DNA of 64,000 nt from Epiperipatus broadwayi (lineage: Eukaryota; Onychophora; Udeonychophora; Euonychophora; Peripatidae), in contig JAQFVV010006222.1 of the NCBI GenBank assembly GCA_028023455.1, positions 186,001 through 250,000 of the forward strand. Direction: 5' to 3'. Made by a program: the position numbers and the translations under genes. The notes beneath the pieces were generated by a model. It ran no database searches. It worked only from the letters and a program-made list of their open reading frames with translations, and was not told the origin of the DNA. Positions 1 to 12,466 of the stretch are shown piece after piece (within the stretch, counting starts at the first letter, position 1; each line of letters begins with the position of its first letter).

Positions 1-2128
1 TATTACAATCTGCTGCTCTATTGATTATATCTTTCAAATAAAGAATTGTCTATACCTATCTTTTACTAATATAAAAAAAATATGAGTGTATTTTTCACTA
101 AATTAAAGTCCTTTTTTATATACATTTAATCTATATCATAAAAATTATTACAATGATCGAGGTTTAAACATATTTTGTGTCTCTTTACTGATATAAAAGT
201 TTAAAAGTGTCTTATTGTTATCAAATTCCAAATTTATTACTAATCATGAACAACGAATGCTGCAACCAATAGGAACAAAAAAATAGCAGACTAGTTGCAT
301 CTATATGTCAATTCTCGTCACTAAATTAAGAATATTTTATTTTATGACTGCTTTCGTTTCTCTCTTCATTCTCTTACTATCTATTATTTTGCAGTGGTAA
401 TCAAAATCACATATTATTTAAATTTTTAATCACTATTGTAACATATCACTATTTTACATCAGAATATGTTATGGTCGTAGTATTACCATTTGAGATTTTA
501 ATAATGATGATTTTTTAAATATTGATCCTATTTTGAATTTTCGATAATCATTCTTCTGTTTCAATCAATTATACTTTATTGTGAGCTTTTATATATAAAT
601 AATTAAATTTAACTAACAATTTATTATTGACAATAATAAAATAGTAAACAATGATAAATTAACAACTGGAAGTGCCCACACCCTTCCTTAAAAAAATCAC
701 TAACTAAGTTTATAGAAGTCTATATACTGAGATGCCTCAAATAATATAAAAAATCATTATATTAAATTGAACATAACAATAAAAATAATAATAATAACCA
801 AGATACTAATTATTCTTTGCATATAAACATCAATAGCTGACAAACAATAATGATTAAGCCTAAATTCAAAATATTATAGTAACAGAATACGGAAGTGAAT
901 ATTTATAACAATAATTAAGCTGAATCATTTTTAATATTCATTTATCACACTCAATCTCCACTAACATAAATGATCACAATATAGGCAAAGATATATTTAA
1001 AAAAGTAAAACCAGATAGTTATGTAAATATAAAATCCAGCTATACTATTAATTTAATATATATAAATTCGCATTACACTAAGATTGAAAAAAAATTAAAA
1101 ACTTTTAATGATGTAAGCTGTTTATACTTCTATACGGAATGAAATAAACGTAATAAGTGCGCTATACGCAAGTATAAAAAAACTTGTTATTTAAGTAATG
1201 GGAAAAAAATTCTTATGACACAGCATTTATTTCCCATTAATTCTATATGTTAAGAACGTTCTTATACTTCTAAATGTACATGCATTAAAAATATATCACA
1301 AAGAAGAAATAAATGTCAATTCCATTTGCAATTAAATAATGAACACCTTTAGAAAAGTAAGAAAAATGAGAATGTCATCAAACAGAGAACATATTTTCTG
1401 TTAACTTGAATTTTATTTATTATTGGATGTGTGGGTAAATATATATTACACGCCTTCATTAAATTCATATATATATATATACATAAAATGGGAGAAGATA
1501 AAGATGTAGGAGTTTTAGTTACAATACTCGAACAAATTATTTATTAATAGGTACACCATTTTATTTGCTTTTTTTCATTTAAATTAAACAAAATATGAAG
1601 TAAAATCAATGAAAAGAAATTCTAAATAATATTGAAAATTATTCGTGATAGTCCTCAATAATTTGTTTGCCAACTCCATTAATTCCATTTATTTATTTAG
1701 AAAGCTATATTTATTTAAAAGATATATACAATATATTTAATATTCATATAAATAGAGTCTATTAATATCCCTTTAATACAAAAGTTACTGTTGCGTGTTT
1801 CAATCTATAGAACAATTAGATGGTATTATTGGGGGGGGGGGGGAGCAAACATTATGATACAATAGTAATAGATTAAATTCTGCCCTAATACGCAGTTGAA
1901 GAAAAGATTCCTGACTTAAAGATTCATTTACTAATAACTTTACAGTAATATCTAGATTTAGAATATACAGTCGTTTGACACAACTAATAAGACTTAATTG
2001 ATCAGCTATAAAAACATTTTGGGTTGAATTAAAACTAATACAAATTTAAATTTCAACAGTTATATATATATTTCAAAATTTATATTAAATGTTCAGATAA
2101 TGGGGGAGGGGGAAATCTTAAGTATTCA
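1..2128. other. AT-rich non-coding DNA
   Basis: I see no coding frame, RNA gene or recognisable repeat apart from short TA runs and the G-run listed separately. Confidence 0.6.
1831..1843 (+). repeat. G13 homopolymer
   Basis: Thirteen consecutive G residues stand in DNA that is otherwise about three-quarters A+T. No function is assigned; such tracts can form quadruplexes and are unstable in length. Confidence 0.9.
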
Positions 2129-2137
2129 TAATAGTTT

Positions 2138-2243
2138 GTTTTTTTTAATATATGCCAAATGCGTTGACCAAGAAGCGAATCCCGGCCAGCTGCTTGGAAG
2201 GTAGCTATGCTAACCATTAAGCCACCAACGCTTGACATTTCAT
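2138..2243 (-). mobile_element. tRNA-Gly(UCC)-derived SINE-like insertion
   Basis: On the minus strand a 71-nt segment (2161-2231) reads as a worn glycine tRNA: the acceptor ends GCGTTGG and TCAACGC pair, the anticodon loop is CTTCCAA (anticodon UCC), and a B-box-like GGATTCGCTTC lies in the T arm. The D arm is degraded. It is followed by a short tail ending in eight A residues. The flanks repeat TAATAGTTT (2129-2137 and 2244-2252), a likely target-site duplication. The tail and duplication argue for a retroposed SINE rather than a working tRNA gene. Confidence 0.65.
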
Positions 2244-2252
2244 TAATAGTTT

Positions 2253-4859
2253 TAGTTCAAATTTCTTAAAAACTTAAAAGCAATAATTTAATATTCAGGT
2301 ATTCTAGATTTATCGTATAATAATAACTGTTAAATTCTTACTAATTCTACAAAATGCTTTAAAGTTTTAAATATAATCTATAATTAAAGTTTTTTTTTTT
2401 AAAAAAAAATACTTGACCAGAGATGGAAGAAAAATCTCAAGCAACTTTTGATTTGAATATTTATCAATTTCTGAATGTTGATCGTTAAAAATGTGTTAAT
2501 AACTTTTTTTTTTTTTGGCTAGAAATTTAGATCTGGATGTTGAAGTGATGCACAGACTTAAACATTTTATTGTTACATTTAACAAATTAAAAGACTGAGT
2601 AGTTCATTTTACTGATATAACAATTTCATTTGAATGACTATCTTCCATTTTACTGCATGTGAGACATGGATCTACTTTCAGTGTAATATAAAAAACAGTG
2701 GAGAATTTTCATTTAATGGTATAATTTTTGAAAGTATGATGGCAAAGATCCAAAGTGCAATTTATAAGTTCTTCAGGATTTTGGATTTAATGACTTTCAA
2801 TATATATTACATTTTCATTGACCCTACAGATTAAGGAAATGAAAAGTAATAATCTTTCCAAAAAATACTATGTGATAAATTTTCGCATTTCTTTTTATAA
2901 GAGAAGTATATCCATGTATATATTATATTATCTTAAAAACACTCTAAAGATGAGCAATATGAATTACTATTGTTGAAATAATACATTGTGATGGAATAGT
3001 GCATTATAACAAAATAAGATAGATGCTGATATTATTCAGCAAAAAAAAAGTTTTTAGCAGAAGATAAAAAATAGCATGACAATATGTCAAATAAATGAAC
3101 TAAAGGAATAGCATTCAATATATGTGTATATATTTGTGATACATTAATTTGTTGCTGTAGTCATTGCAAAATTTGTCAAATATTTTATTTTTTGTCTTTA
3201 TTTTTTCTTGCAAAATTACAACAATCATAGCAGACTACAAACAGCTTCTAATAATAAGGATGATGATTATTAAGAAGCAATTTAAGTCATTATTAATATA
3301 AAAAATAGTACTATTATCTATATAATCAGTGAAAGAAAGATAAGTATTTTCAAATATCTACTATATAAATAAATATTATGTAAGATTAGAAGAAATTTAC
3401 TTATAAAACAAGAATTAAAGCAAATCATTTTCAAAAAAATAAGTATACACACATATAAATACAAACATTAGAAATAAAATAAAACAATACTTAATATATA
3501 ATAATGTGTGGGTTCACATAAAAATGTAGAATGTAGCTCTAAAATTGAGAAGTTAATTAAATTATATTAAATGGTTGATTAAAAATGGCAAAGTGTTGCC
3601 ACAGATAATTTAAGGATTATTACATGACAGTATTATGGTTTTGTTATTTATCTGTGTTAGGATGAAAAACACAGATATAAATATAATATTGAAGTATCAT
3701 TAAACATATATAAATAATTGATGCTGAATGATATTAATAATCATTTTCAAAAGTTAATCAGATTAAAAACAAGACATAAAGAATAGAATTCAAATTTTTA
3801 CTTGAGTAACTTCCTCAATATATATCATTTCTTTATGAAGTATTATAACTTAATCTTTCCTATTGCATTGCCAAGCCCATACAATATTAATATCATATTA
3901 ATATAATATTAATATCTGTCATATTAGGTTGTAAAAAAAGAATTGTAAAAATAATAAAGAATATAGATGATATTAATATTATATATCATTTCTTTACCAC
4001 TATCCACTAAGTATGATTATATCTTAAATTGATTTAAAATCTATAAGAGTTAATAATAATAATCAAATCAATTATGTTCCATGACTGCTTCCACATAATT
4101 TTCTAGTTATATCAATAACTAACTATCTTGTTAAACCATAACAAAAATGTTCTATTCCCATACTTGTTAAAAACACTTGTAAAGAGCTTTTCAGTTTTTG
4201 AAGACATCTTTTCTAATAATCTTTAAATTTATATTATGTTTTATCAATTTAATATCTGCATATGAACCATGTGCAAATGCATGATCAGCTTCTATTATTA
4301 TATCAAACATCTCACATGTGAATAGAATTGTTTTATTTTCCTATAATGTTTGAAAAATTGCATTTTATCTTCTCTCATCAATGTTCATAATGCATATTCA
4401 AATAAGATAATTTTTAACTCTACCTGAATGACTAAAAACATCTCTATTTTGTTTCTTTTATTATTACATAAAATTTACTTTTTGTAAGAATATATGAACA
4501 CTTAAATGACAAGTGCAAAGATAATTGATATATTGTGTTTGTTGAGACATATCAATCTTTATATATTGGAGTTATACAACCATAAGCAACTTTACACATA
4601 AAAATTCTATATTGATTTTATAATTGTAAAGGTCTACAATGAATTTCTTTAATACACACTTTATTATGGTAAAAGTTTTTACTCCAAAAACACAAAGTTT
4701 TTAATTACTATCATTTCTTATCTTACATTATTATATCTTTCAAATGGCTGAAATCTTAGTCATATTAATATTTTAATATAGTCCAGATATTTCATTTTCT
4801 GTTTAATCTTTTAAAAAATATTTTTAACATCTTTATTTCTGTATAATAATAAAATATGT
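2253..4859. other. AT-rich non-coding DNA
   Basis: No supported gene. The one short open frame near 2634-2834 has no recognisable motif and is most likely chance. The far right end may include further, unrecognisable LINE sequence. Confidence 0.5.
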
Positions 4860-6400
4860 GTTGATACAATGTTAGAATGAAGTTTTTCATTTGTTCCAAA
4901 GCTTCTTTAAATAATTTTATTCATGTTTGGATTATCTTATCATCTCAAGCACTAATAGATTATAGACCTTTTTTCTAAAAGTGATCATCATTGCATAAAA
5001 ATTTTATGAACAAGTTCTTAATGATCTATATACTTATTAACTTTGCCCTGATTTTGAAATTTTTCCCATAAACTTCATATATTATCTCATTTCAATTGAA
5101 AATTTATGTGGTAAATGGCTGATTTTTACAGCAATTATCTTAGTTGCAGTTCATAGTAAAGTGTCTTTGTATTCTTATTGATTTCAGTTAAGTTTGAACT
5201 AACTTCAAAATCTGTTAATATTTTAAAACTATTAGCAGGTTCTAATTTTAATTTACTGGATTGATTTTTAAAGTTAGCATATCATCTGTTTATATTGTCT
5301 TTAATTGCTTTCTTCTTTCCAGTTTTGCACTAACAAATATTTTGCATCTCATTAATTGATGGTTGCTTCATTGTTGCACCTATTAAGAAATATTATAATT
5401 TTAAAATGCATATTTTCTGTTAGGCAATACAATGCTAGTGTATCTTAATTTGCATGATTCCAATTCCATTTCTGTTTAACATCTTGCTTAAAGAAAAAAA
5501 AAAATATTATATACATTTTTCTTTTTTTGTAAATTCCAACAAATTTGTGTCTTTTCTCATTTCTATTTACATAACAATTTCATCTTTCAATCATTTCCAA
5601 TATTAGTATTACAGTCTCCCATGTTAAGTTTAAAATGTTGCTTGATGTGATAAAAACATTTGTACATTTATATAAAATTTTTTTACTTCATCAAGATGAA
5701 GGATCTTAATGTGAATTATTTGCATATGGTAATTTATTAATCTTGTTATTTTTGTCTCATTTGTCTGATGTTGTTCTAATAAATCTACTCCATGTGCCCT
5801 CCAATATTTATGCCCTTATATTTATGCTCACTTTTCAAATCAATTGTCTCTTCATCTTTTTTTCCAATTTTAAAAATATTAGACAGTTCTTTTAATTCAT
5901 GTAATCTTCATTAACTTATATGATTTGCATTTGTAGTTAGCTAAATAAAAGATTATCATGATATACATTTGCAATCAGAAGATTCTGAGCACATTTGCAT
6001 GCCAACCACCATTTTGGTTGACACCTTTATAATTTCCTGGAAATAAAAGACATAATTTAGTTTTGTCTATCATAATTGTAAATATCTAAAAAAAATATTT
6101 GTTCTTGCTTACATGATAATTCAACAGATATTTTTTAACTGAGAATTATCAGGCAACTGAGAAAAAGAGCAAACTTACATATAAAAAGCTAATAAACTTA
6201 TCTCATTGGCTGATATATTTTGGTAAGCAGTTCAGCCATGTTCCTATAAAAAATATCAACAATCACAGAGTAATCACAGCTGCAATGACAAGAATGTATG
6301 CAATGGTTATTAGGAATCTGTTCTGCTTTTCTTTAAGAACAAAGAGATATCAAAGGATTTCCTTTCATTTGAAAGCAAACACCTTTCTACAATCCTAATT
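4860..6400 (-). mobile_element. Decayed 5' half of RTE-like LINE
   Basis: This stretch aligns by eye with the 5' portion of the LINE at 38849-42144, in the same orientation. Matches include the endonuclease-region DNA around 5340-5900, the start region near 5990 and the 5' untranslated region at 6060-6390 (for example AGCTGCAATGACAAGAA at about 6278). It has many substitutions and indels and no surviving frame. The left boundary is uncertain because similarity fades below about 4.9 kb. Confidence 0.7.
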
Positions 6401-8952
6401 ATGTATACTACTAAATAAGAGTATTTGGCAAGGCTACTTAAATTTTCTTAATTAAATTTTATACTTTGCTAATGACTTTTTAAATTAAACTTTTACTTTG
6501 TATTTAATCACAATGAAATTCATCATTCAATCATCGGATACCGGGTAGACTATCAACAAACATCAACAATTAGGGTTTCACAAAGGCTAAAAGACCTGTG
6601 TGTTGGGTTTATGTTTTGGTGACTCTATTAAATGTTATTAAAGCTAATAACAAATTTCAAACATTGTTTGATCAAATATATAGTATTCATCTGTCAATTA
6701 GCCAGTGACTGCAATTTATAACTAAAGTCATTAAAAATATTTAGCTCATGCACTGCAAGATAAGCAGTTGGGTCCAATTCAAAATTTTAGAATATTCTAT
6801 TTGTATAATATATATATAAAACAAATTAGTTTTTAAAAATATTTGTTTTATATATATATAAAACAAATTAGTTTTTAAAAATCTTATTGTAATCCAAGTT
6901 CTTTCTAGCATTCCCTTCTACAAAAAACAACAGCACTTAGAAAGCAATAATAGGTGTTTGAATAGTAGTAGTGATGAAGGTGATGACTATTTCTATTTTG
7001 CACTCTAACTTAGTTAGATAATCATTTATTTACCATTAACTAGACAAATCCAAGATAGATATATAATGCTCCTTGAAAAAAATAAACTAGTTTGAAATTA
7101 ACTTGTAGCCAGATCAAATGGATATAACAATTGTTACAGTAATATGGCTCTTTTTATTAACAATGTGATTTAAATAGTAAATAGGCACTTGTAAACCATC
7201 ATATCTTCTTACAGAAATGAAAGCTATTTATATAAAATAGTCTGTTGGTATCATCAAAATCCTAAACTTTATAAGGAAGTATTTAGGGACAACTAACTAA
7301 TCCAATTAAGGATTTGATAAATAACAACAAATGGGGTGTTGTAATCATAAATACAATTAATGTTGATTTTTTATTTTTATATATAAAGTCAAATTAATCT
7401 GAGAATGGAAAGAGAAAAAAAAGTAAAATAAAAACTGTAATATTCAATGCAGAAAATTACTAAAGGGGTCTTCACACATGCAAGCTTTCGTGCATGTTAA
7501 CATTTAGATATGATAAAATGAGAAACGATATAAGAAATTTAACTTTTTTTTAAAATCTGATTTTCATAATTTTGAATATTAATATTTTGTCATTGATTGA
7601 TTGATGATTAATCGTCACGATCAATAAAATCAACTTATTATTTTTGTTTGTTTTAATAGAACCATAATTCAAAACGTATTTGGAAGAAATTCTGATAAAA
7701 AATCTACCATGAAATACCGTATAATAAATATTATTTCTAGCACAAAATTATTCTCTTCTAAAAATAACATGGAAAAAAAAATTGTGCTAGGCATCCCCCA
7801 CCCTCTATTTCAAAAACGAAAAGCTTTTGCTATAAATAGAATAAATCATACTTTCAAGTAATAAAATAAAACCTTTTAATTTTGATTGTACATACATTAT
7901 TTTAATTTGACGTTCTTTCTATATTTCTTTTACTAAAGATTATTTTAAACGAATAAGACAGATGAAGGAGCAGGTAATGCTGGGCTAAAATGTTCCAACA
8001 CTTTCACGACTGTTCCTGACGAAAGCAATTTGTTCTCAAGTAATAAGACATACATTAAATTTAATGCCATATCTTGAATTTCTTCACCAAGCATTGTTGA
8101 TGCAATTAATCTATAAAGATTGAAAACTGTGGGTGGGTGGGAATGATGACAGATTCAAACAAGCAAGGTATTATTAGTTATTAACAGATGTCATCTTATT
8201 TGTATTTGTGGTATTTAGTTAGTCATCTAATGTATTTTTAATCATTAGCAAGTTGTTGTTTTTTAAAGAGAGGGGTGAATTTTGGTTCTAATTTCTGAAT
8301 CAATCTTAAATTGAAGTTTATATATTTTTTCTTTCCTAAAGTAGGGAAGTACAAAGCAATCAACAGTTTAATTTAAAATGAGCAAACAAACAAAAATGAT
8401 AATATATATATATATATAGTAAAATCGAAAATATGGAAAATAAAGTAAACGTAAATTCAAATAGAATAATGTACTTTAAAAAAAGTAAGTAACAAAAAAG
8501 GCCGCATATTAAATATATATACACACTGTATTTGAAAAACTACGTTGATTATTAAAATAATGTAAACAATAACTGTGAATACATATTGTACAAAAACATT
8601 TATTAATTTCATCTAAAATGATTTATTGCAAAAATTTTAATTATTATTGATGGCCTTTTGTTCTTGTCTACAATTAATTCCCCTGAACATCAAAACAAGT
8701 GTCTATTTTGTAAATTTTAGTATTTACTTTTTCTATGTGATTTAATATAATATAGATATGAATTATTAAAAATAATTTTTCAAAATATAAATATAAAAAT
8801 AAAAAGTTGAAAAAATAAAAGTTGAATTGCAGATATCCTAGAAAAAAAGGAAGTACTGTATATCAAATTCTATACCCAAAGATAGGTAGAGTAATTAGAC
8901 AATAGCGTATTGTATACCTAACCATCATCAGTGATAATCTGTCATTGTTTGC
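6401..8952. other. AT-rich non-coding DNA
   Basis: No gene seen. It contains the 42-bp tandem duplication listed separately and TA microsatellites (for example 8402-8418). Confidence 0.55.
6799..6882 (+). repeat. 42-bp tandem duplication
   Basis: Two adjacent 42-bp copies (6799-6840 and 6841-6882) are nearly identical, each ending in TTAGTTTTTAAAAAT. This is a recent local duplication with no coding content. Confidence 0.9.
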
Positions 8953-9050
8953 CTTTTATATATATATGTAAAAGCGTTGACCAGGAAGTGAACCCGGACT
9001 TGCTGCTTGGAAGGTAGCTATGCTAACCGCTAGACCACCAATGCTTGACT
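8953..9050 (-). mobile_element. tRNA-Gly(UCC)-derived SINE-like insertion
   Basis: Minus-strand positions 9044-8974 read as a glycine tRNA relative: GCATTGG start, GGTTAGCAT D arm, CTTCCAA anticodon loop (UCC), B-box-like GGTTCACTTCC and a 3' end GGTCAACGC. The tail is short and A/TA-rich. It shares the leader GTCAAGC with the copy at 2.2 kb. I could not see a clear target duplication. It could be an old SINE or a tRNA pseudogene. Confidence 0.6.
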
Positions 9051-9624
9051 ACTTAACACAATATATTCAATTATCTCAATTTTAGAATTTATAAACTTAA
9101 ACGAAGACTTACAATAATTTTTATGAAAAAACATATTTTAGATTTTATAAGAAATAAATAATAAAATATACCTTGACAGGGAAGAAAATTTTTAAAAAAA
9201 TACACACTTTGATTCATAAAATTTTAAAAAAAGTATAAATCAAGAGATTCAGACAAAAGTTAAAAAAATAAATCCTATTCAAAAAGGTAAATAATTATTA
9301 TTGTTCTCTGTATAAACATTGCATGATATAATTTTCAACATCAGATTCAAACACCCATACATTTCCCCAAATTAGTAAGGGAAATCAATAAAAAAAAACG
9401 TGACAGCACGCTATAATTATTGAAATCAATAGATTGATTATGCAATCTTTAAATGTTTTCATGAAAGAAAGTGTGTCCGGATACCATATCCAGAAATGAA
9501 AATGATTTTTCTGCAACAAAGATCTACAAGAAATTTTAAGCATGGTTATTCTCAACATTAGCAAAACATGATAAAAGATTACAATAGAATGTTAAGACAT
9601 TCATGATGCATCAATAGTGAAATG
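9051..9624. other. AT-rich non-coding DNA
   Basis: No gene or repeat recognised. Confidence 0.55.
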
Positions 9625-10494
9625 AATTCATCATTTTCAACAATTATCAATGAAGATTCTTCATGTTTAATTCAATTTCATTGATCCACAACTCACTTTC
9701 ATATTATTCCAACATATATTTTTATCTCATCTATCAATCTAACATGTCATCTCTTCCTATATCTTATGTTGATCTCTTTTTACATCTTTTACAATCTCTT
9801 AGGATATTATTTAACTTTCAACTTGTTTCTCTATTACAATATATTCTCGTATCTAGCTGAATTTGACCTGAGCCATTTAATTTATTCATTGATTTCAATG
9901 ATATTTAGTTATACTTCTCTCCATATATATTTCACTTTTCTTTCTCAGATTAAGATTACTCATATTTTGCTACATAGTTTCAATACTCTTCATCAGTCTT
10001 GTATTGAATATACATGTTTCAGAATCAAAAAATAAGCACAGAAAAACACACCTACTAAAATGGTTCAAAACAAGCACTTAAACACATTTTTAATTTAAAC
10101 CATTTCTATTAAAAGCATTGTAGCAAAATGTAATTCTACAATTAATTTCATACCTTAATAATCTGATCAAAGAAATGATAATTGTTGACTTTTTTCGAAT
10201 TATTATTATAAACCTTTAACTATTCTTTTCTTAAAAACCATAGAATGTTACTTTACTATTGATCTTTAGTTCTAATTTTTTGTTTTCATCTGTTAACACT
10301 TATAACATTTTCTGAAATGCTTGAGCATTATGTGCAATTAAGAATTGCATCATTTGTAAAAAGTAGACGATTTAAATAATCTCATTTATTTTAATTTTCT
10401 AGTTTACAATTTTATTGCATAAAATATTTCTATAAAATTGTTGTTAAATGTTTATGAAATATGAAACCTTTCTGTTTAACACCATTTATTAATG

Positions 10495-10702
10495 AACAAG
10501 GCAAAACTCCTCATACAGTAGTACCACCCTGTGCCAACCAGAGTTATCAATAAATGCCAGAAGGCTTGTGCATAAAATCCCTATCTAGTGCCTACTCATC
10601 CAATATTTCCAGACTAGTTTCTGGCTTGTGGCCTTCATCAATGAGAAGCCTTGGATCTGAGAGCACTGCAATGCACTACTGTATGGAGAGTTTTGCCTTG
10701 TT
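10495..10702. mobile_element. 208-bp TIR element with internal hammerhead motif
   Basis: The ends are near-perfect inverted repeats of about 28 bp: AACAAGGCAAAACTC at the left (10495-10522) is matched in inverted form at the right (10675-10702). It interrupts a decayed LINE. No protein is encoded, so it is non-autonomous. The interior contains a hammerhead-like fold on the minus strand. No clear target-site duplication is visible. Its interior resembles part of the 11.4-13.2 kb repeat units, which points to a common origin. Confidence 0.75.
10598..10656 (-). ncRNA. Hammerhead ribozyme-like motif (degenerate)
   Basis: On the minus strand the order is ATCCAA, GGC, TTCTCA, TTGATGA, a short stem-loop, GAAACTAGTC, TGGAAA, TA, TTGGAT. 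ATCCAA pairs with TTGGAT (outer stem I). TTCTCA pairs mostly with TGGAAA (inner stem I). GAAA and the minimal stem III (AC/GT, loop TA) are intact and C follows at the cleavage position. Core C3 is T, and the first stem II pair is A/A, so activity is doubtful. Confidence 0.6.
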
Positions 10703-11180
10703 TAACAACAATTATGTGCTAGTATAAGAGATGGTGATCATGTGATCATTTATTAATGTTATTTTTCTTAGAATCACCATATAGTCTAATCATTGCATAA
10801 GCACTTTGATGATAATTCTTCAAAATTTGATGTTACAGAATGATAATTATTGCTAAAATACTTTTCAGAATCTACAAATTCAAAACATAGTAGTAATTTA
10901 TCTGAATTGGTTCATTATACATTTCTTGATATTTGAATGAGATCTCTGCTATAACCATTTTTTTAATCTAACTTGTTCAATTGTTTGGTAGATGAAATGT
11001 ATAAACTTAGTAATGATATTCCATAAAAATGAATTGTAATCTCTAATTGTTTAATTTTCACCTGGTAAATTTTTATCACATAGACATAGCTTTGTCAATA
11101 TTTTCTCTATTTCTTCACCTTTTTTTAAAGATATCAATAATAATTCCATCATTCATTATTGAAATTTTTATTATAAATTA

Positions 11181-11419
11181 TTAATTATTGAGAATGTTTT
11201 AAGTGATTGTCTTCCATATATATATGTATATAAAAACAATTACTTTTCTTCACATGCTTTAATATTTCAATTAGATGGGTTTTCATCATATATATATAAT
11301 CCTTTGATAAAAACTTAAGAGGTAGTCAAAATATAAGAAAAAATAGATATTCACAATTCATTGATAAATAAGCAAGTTTTAAAAAGATGAAAAGTGTACA
11401 TATATATTTAAAAAAAATC
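11181..11419. other. AT-rich non-coding DNA
   Basis: No feature recognised between the LINE fragment and the ribozyme-repeat cluster. Confidence 0.5.
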
Positions 11420-11799
11420 AAGTCAGATGTTGCATGACCTAATTTAATAAGATTGTATTTATAAAAGTTATACATAGACCACAAAATAAGCTCTTAATAA
11501 GCTTTGCAAAATATTCTCAACCCCAGATTAGTTTCTGCTACTGGCATTGTCAATGAGGTGCCAGGATATTCAAGCATTAGATTAAAATTACCAGGAGAAT
11601 CCCAGCACTTTAGCTAAGGTATAATTATTAAGTAGAAAATCTGAAACTTTCAGATGTCCATATGTCTTTCAATCCAGCTATCTAACTTAAATAGCCATAT
11701 AGGACTGAACTAAGTTCAGATACACCATATATTAATAGCTTTAGCAATATAAAATCATTAAAACCTTAATATCCAAAAAAAACAAAAAATAAAAAATAA
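11420..11799 (-). repeat. Ribozyme-bearing repeat, unit 1
   Basis: About 380-bp unit beginning GTCAGATGT and ending in an A-rich run. It repeats in the next unit in the same orientation and in 12.2-13.2 kb in the opposite one. Shared blocks include AAGCTCTTAA, the hammerhead region, ACTTAAATAGCCA and a GAACTAAGTTCAG palindrome. No protein is encoded. Sense is assigned by the hammerhead, which is on the minus strand. Confidence 0.85.
11510..11571 (-). ncRNA. Hammerhead ribozyme-like motif, unit 1 (decayed)
   Basis: Stem I (GAATATCCT with a one-change partner) and the stem II hairpin TGC/GCA are present. The core has decayed to TTGACAA in place of CTGANGA, and stem III is AC/AT in place of AC/GT. 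It is probably inactive. The predicted cleavage position would be near 11526. Confidence 0.6.
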
Positions 11800-12184
11800 A
11801 GTCAGATGTCACATGACCTAATTTAGTAAGCTTGTATTTACAAATGTTCTATATAGAGCTTGCAAAATAAGCTCTTAACAATCTTTGCCGAATATCCTCA
11901 AACCCAAACTCGTTTCTGATACTGGCATCATCAATGAGGTGCTGGAATATCCAAGCATTAGATTAAAAATACCAGGACAAGCCCAGTAGTTTATCTAATA
12001 TATAACTATTAAGTAGAAAATCTGAAATTTTCAAACATCCATATTTCTTCCAATCCAGCTATCAAACTTAAATAGCCACATGGGACTGAAACAAGTTCAG
12101 ATACACCATATATTAATATATTTAGCAATATAAAATTGCCTAAGCCTTAATAGCAAAAAATAAAATTACAAAAAAAAACAAACA
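11800..12184 (-). repeat. Ribozyme-bearing repeat, unit 2
   Basis: About 385-bp direct copy of unit 1. The hammerhead positions in the two units are 381 bp apart. A fragment of a further unit start (GTCAGATGTCATATG) follows at 12185, then orientation switches. Confidence 0.85.
11890..11952 (-). ncRNA. Hammerhead ribozyme-like motif, unit 2
   Basis: Minus strand: outer stem I, inner ACCTCA strand, TTGATGA core (C3 changed to T), stem II hairpin with a T in GCA, then GAAACGAGTT. GAAA and the A15.1-U16.1 closing pair are intact, with U at the cleavage position near 11907. Partly degenerate. Confidence 0.65.
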
Positions 12185-12199
12185 AGTCAGATGTCATAT

Positions 12200-12466
12200 G
12201 GCACAAAAGTTGAAAGACATGTGGATGTATGAAAATTTTAGATTTTCTATTTAATAATTATACAAAAGATAAAATGATGGACTTGTCCTGTTATTTTTAA
12301 TCTAATGCTTGAATATCCTAGCAATTGATTGATGATTCCAGTAGTAGAAACTGGTTTGGGGTTGAGGATATTCTGCAAAGCTTGTTAAGAGCTTATTTTG
12401 TGAGTTCAATATATAACATTTGTAAATACAAGCTTATTAAATAAGATCATGTGACATCTAATTTGG
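12200..12466 (+). repeat. Ribozyme-bearing repeat, unit 3 (truncated)
   Basis: Inverted relative to units 1-2 and lacking the first third of the unit; it begins around the GACATGTGGATGTATG block. It ends with the complement of the GTCAGATGT terminus. Confidence 0.8.
12311..12373 (+). ncRNA. Hammerhead ribozyme-like motif, unit 3
   Basis: Outer stem I is perfect: GAATATCCT at 12311 pairs with AGGATATTC ending at 12373. The core reads TTGATGA (C3 to T). Stem II is weakened (TTC/GTA). GAAAC-TG-GTT gives stem III and a U at the cleavage position (12356). Confidence 0.65.

Larger units (their letters stand above)
9625..11180 (-). mobile_element. Decayed 3' half of RTE-like LINE, interrupted
   Basis: By eye this aligns with the 3' half of the LINE at 38849-42144, same orientation. 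It starts at the ATCATCATT tail region, includes the TTTTACAATCTCTT match near 9785 and the reverse-transcriptase region (10250-10490), and runs to a TTCCATCATT match near 11145. The coding frame is destroyed. Short open frames at 9663-10035 are antisense leftovers. A TIR element (10495-10702) splits the copy, so the LINE fragment is older than that insertion. Confidence 0.75.

Noticed and set aside
2161-2231. Functional tRNA-Gly gene
   Set aside because: D arm degraded, T-stem relies on G-U pairs, and an A-tail plus target duplication indicate retroposition.
9965-9998. CTGATGA ... GAAAC on the minus strand
   Set aside because: Lies in decayed LINE coding sequence; stems I and II do not form.
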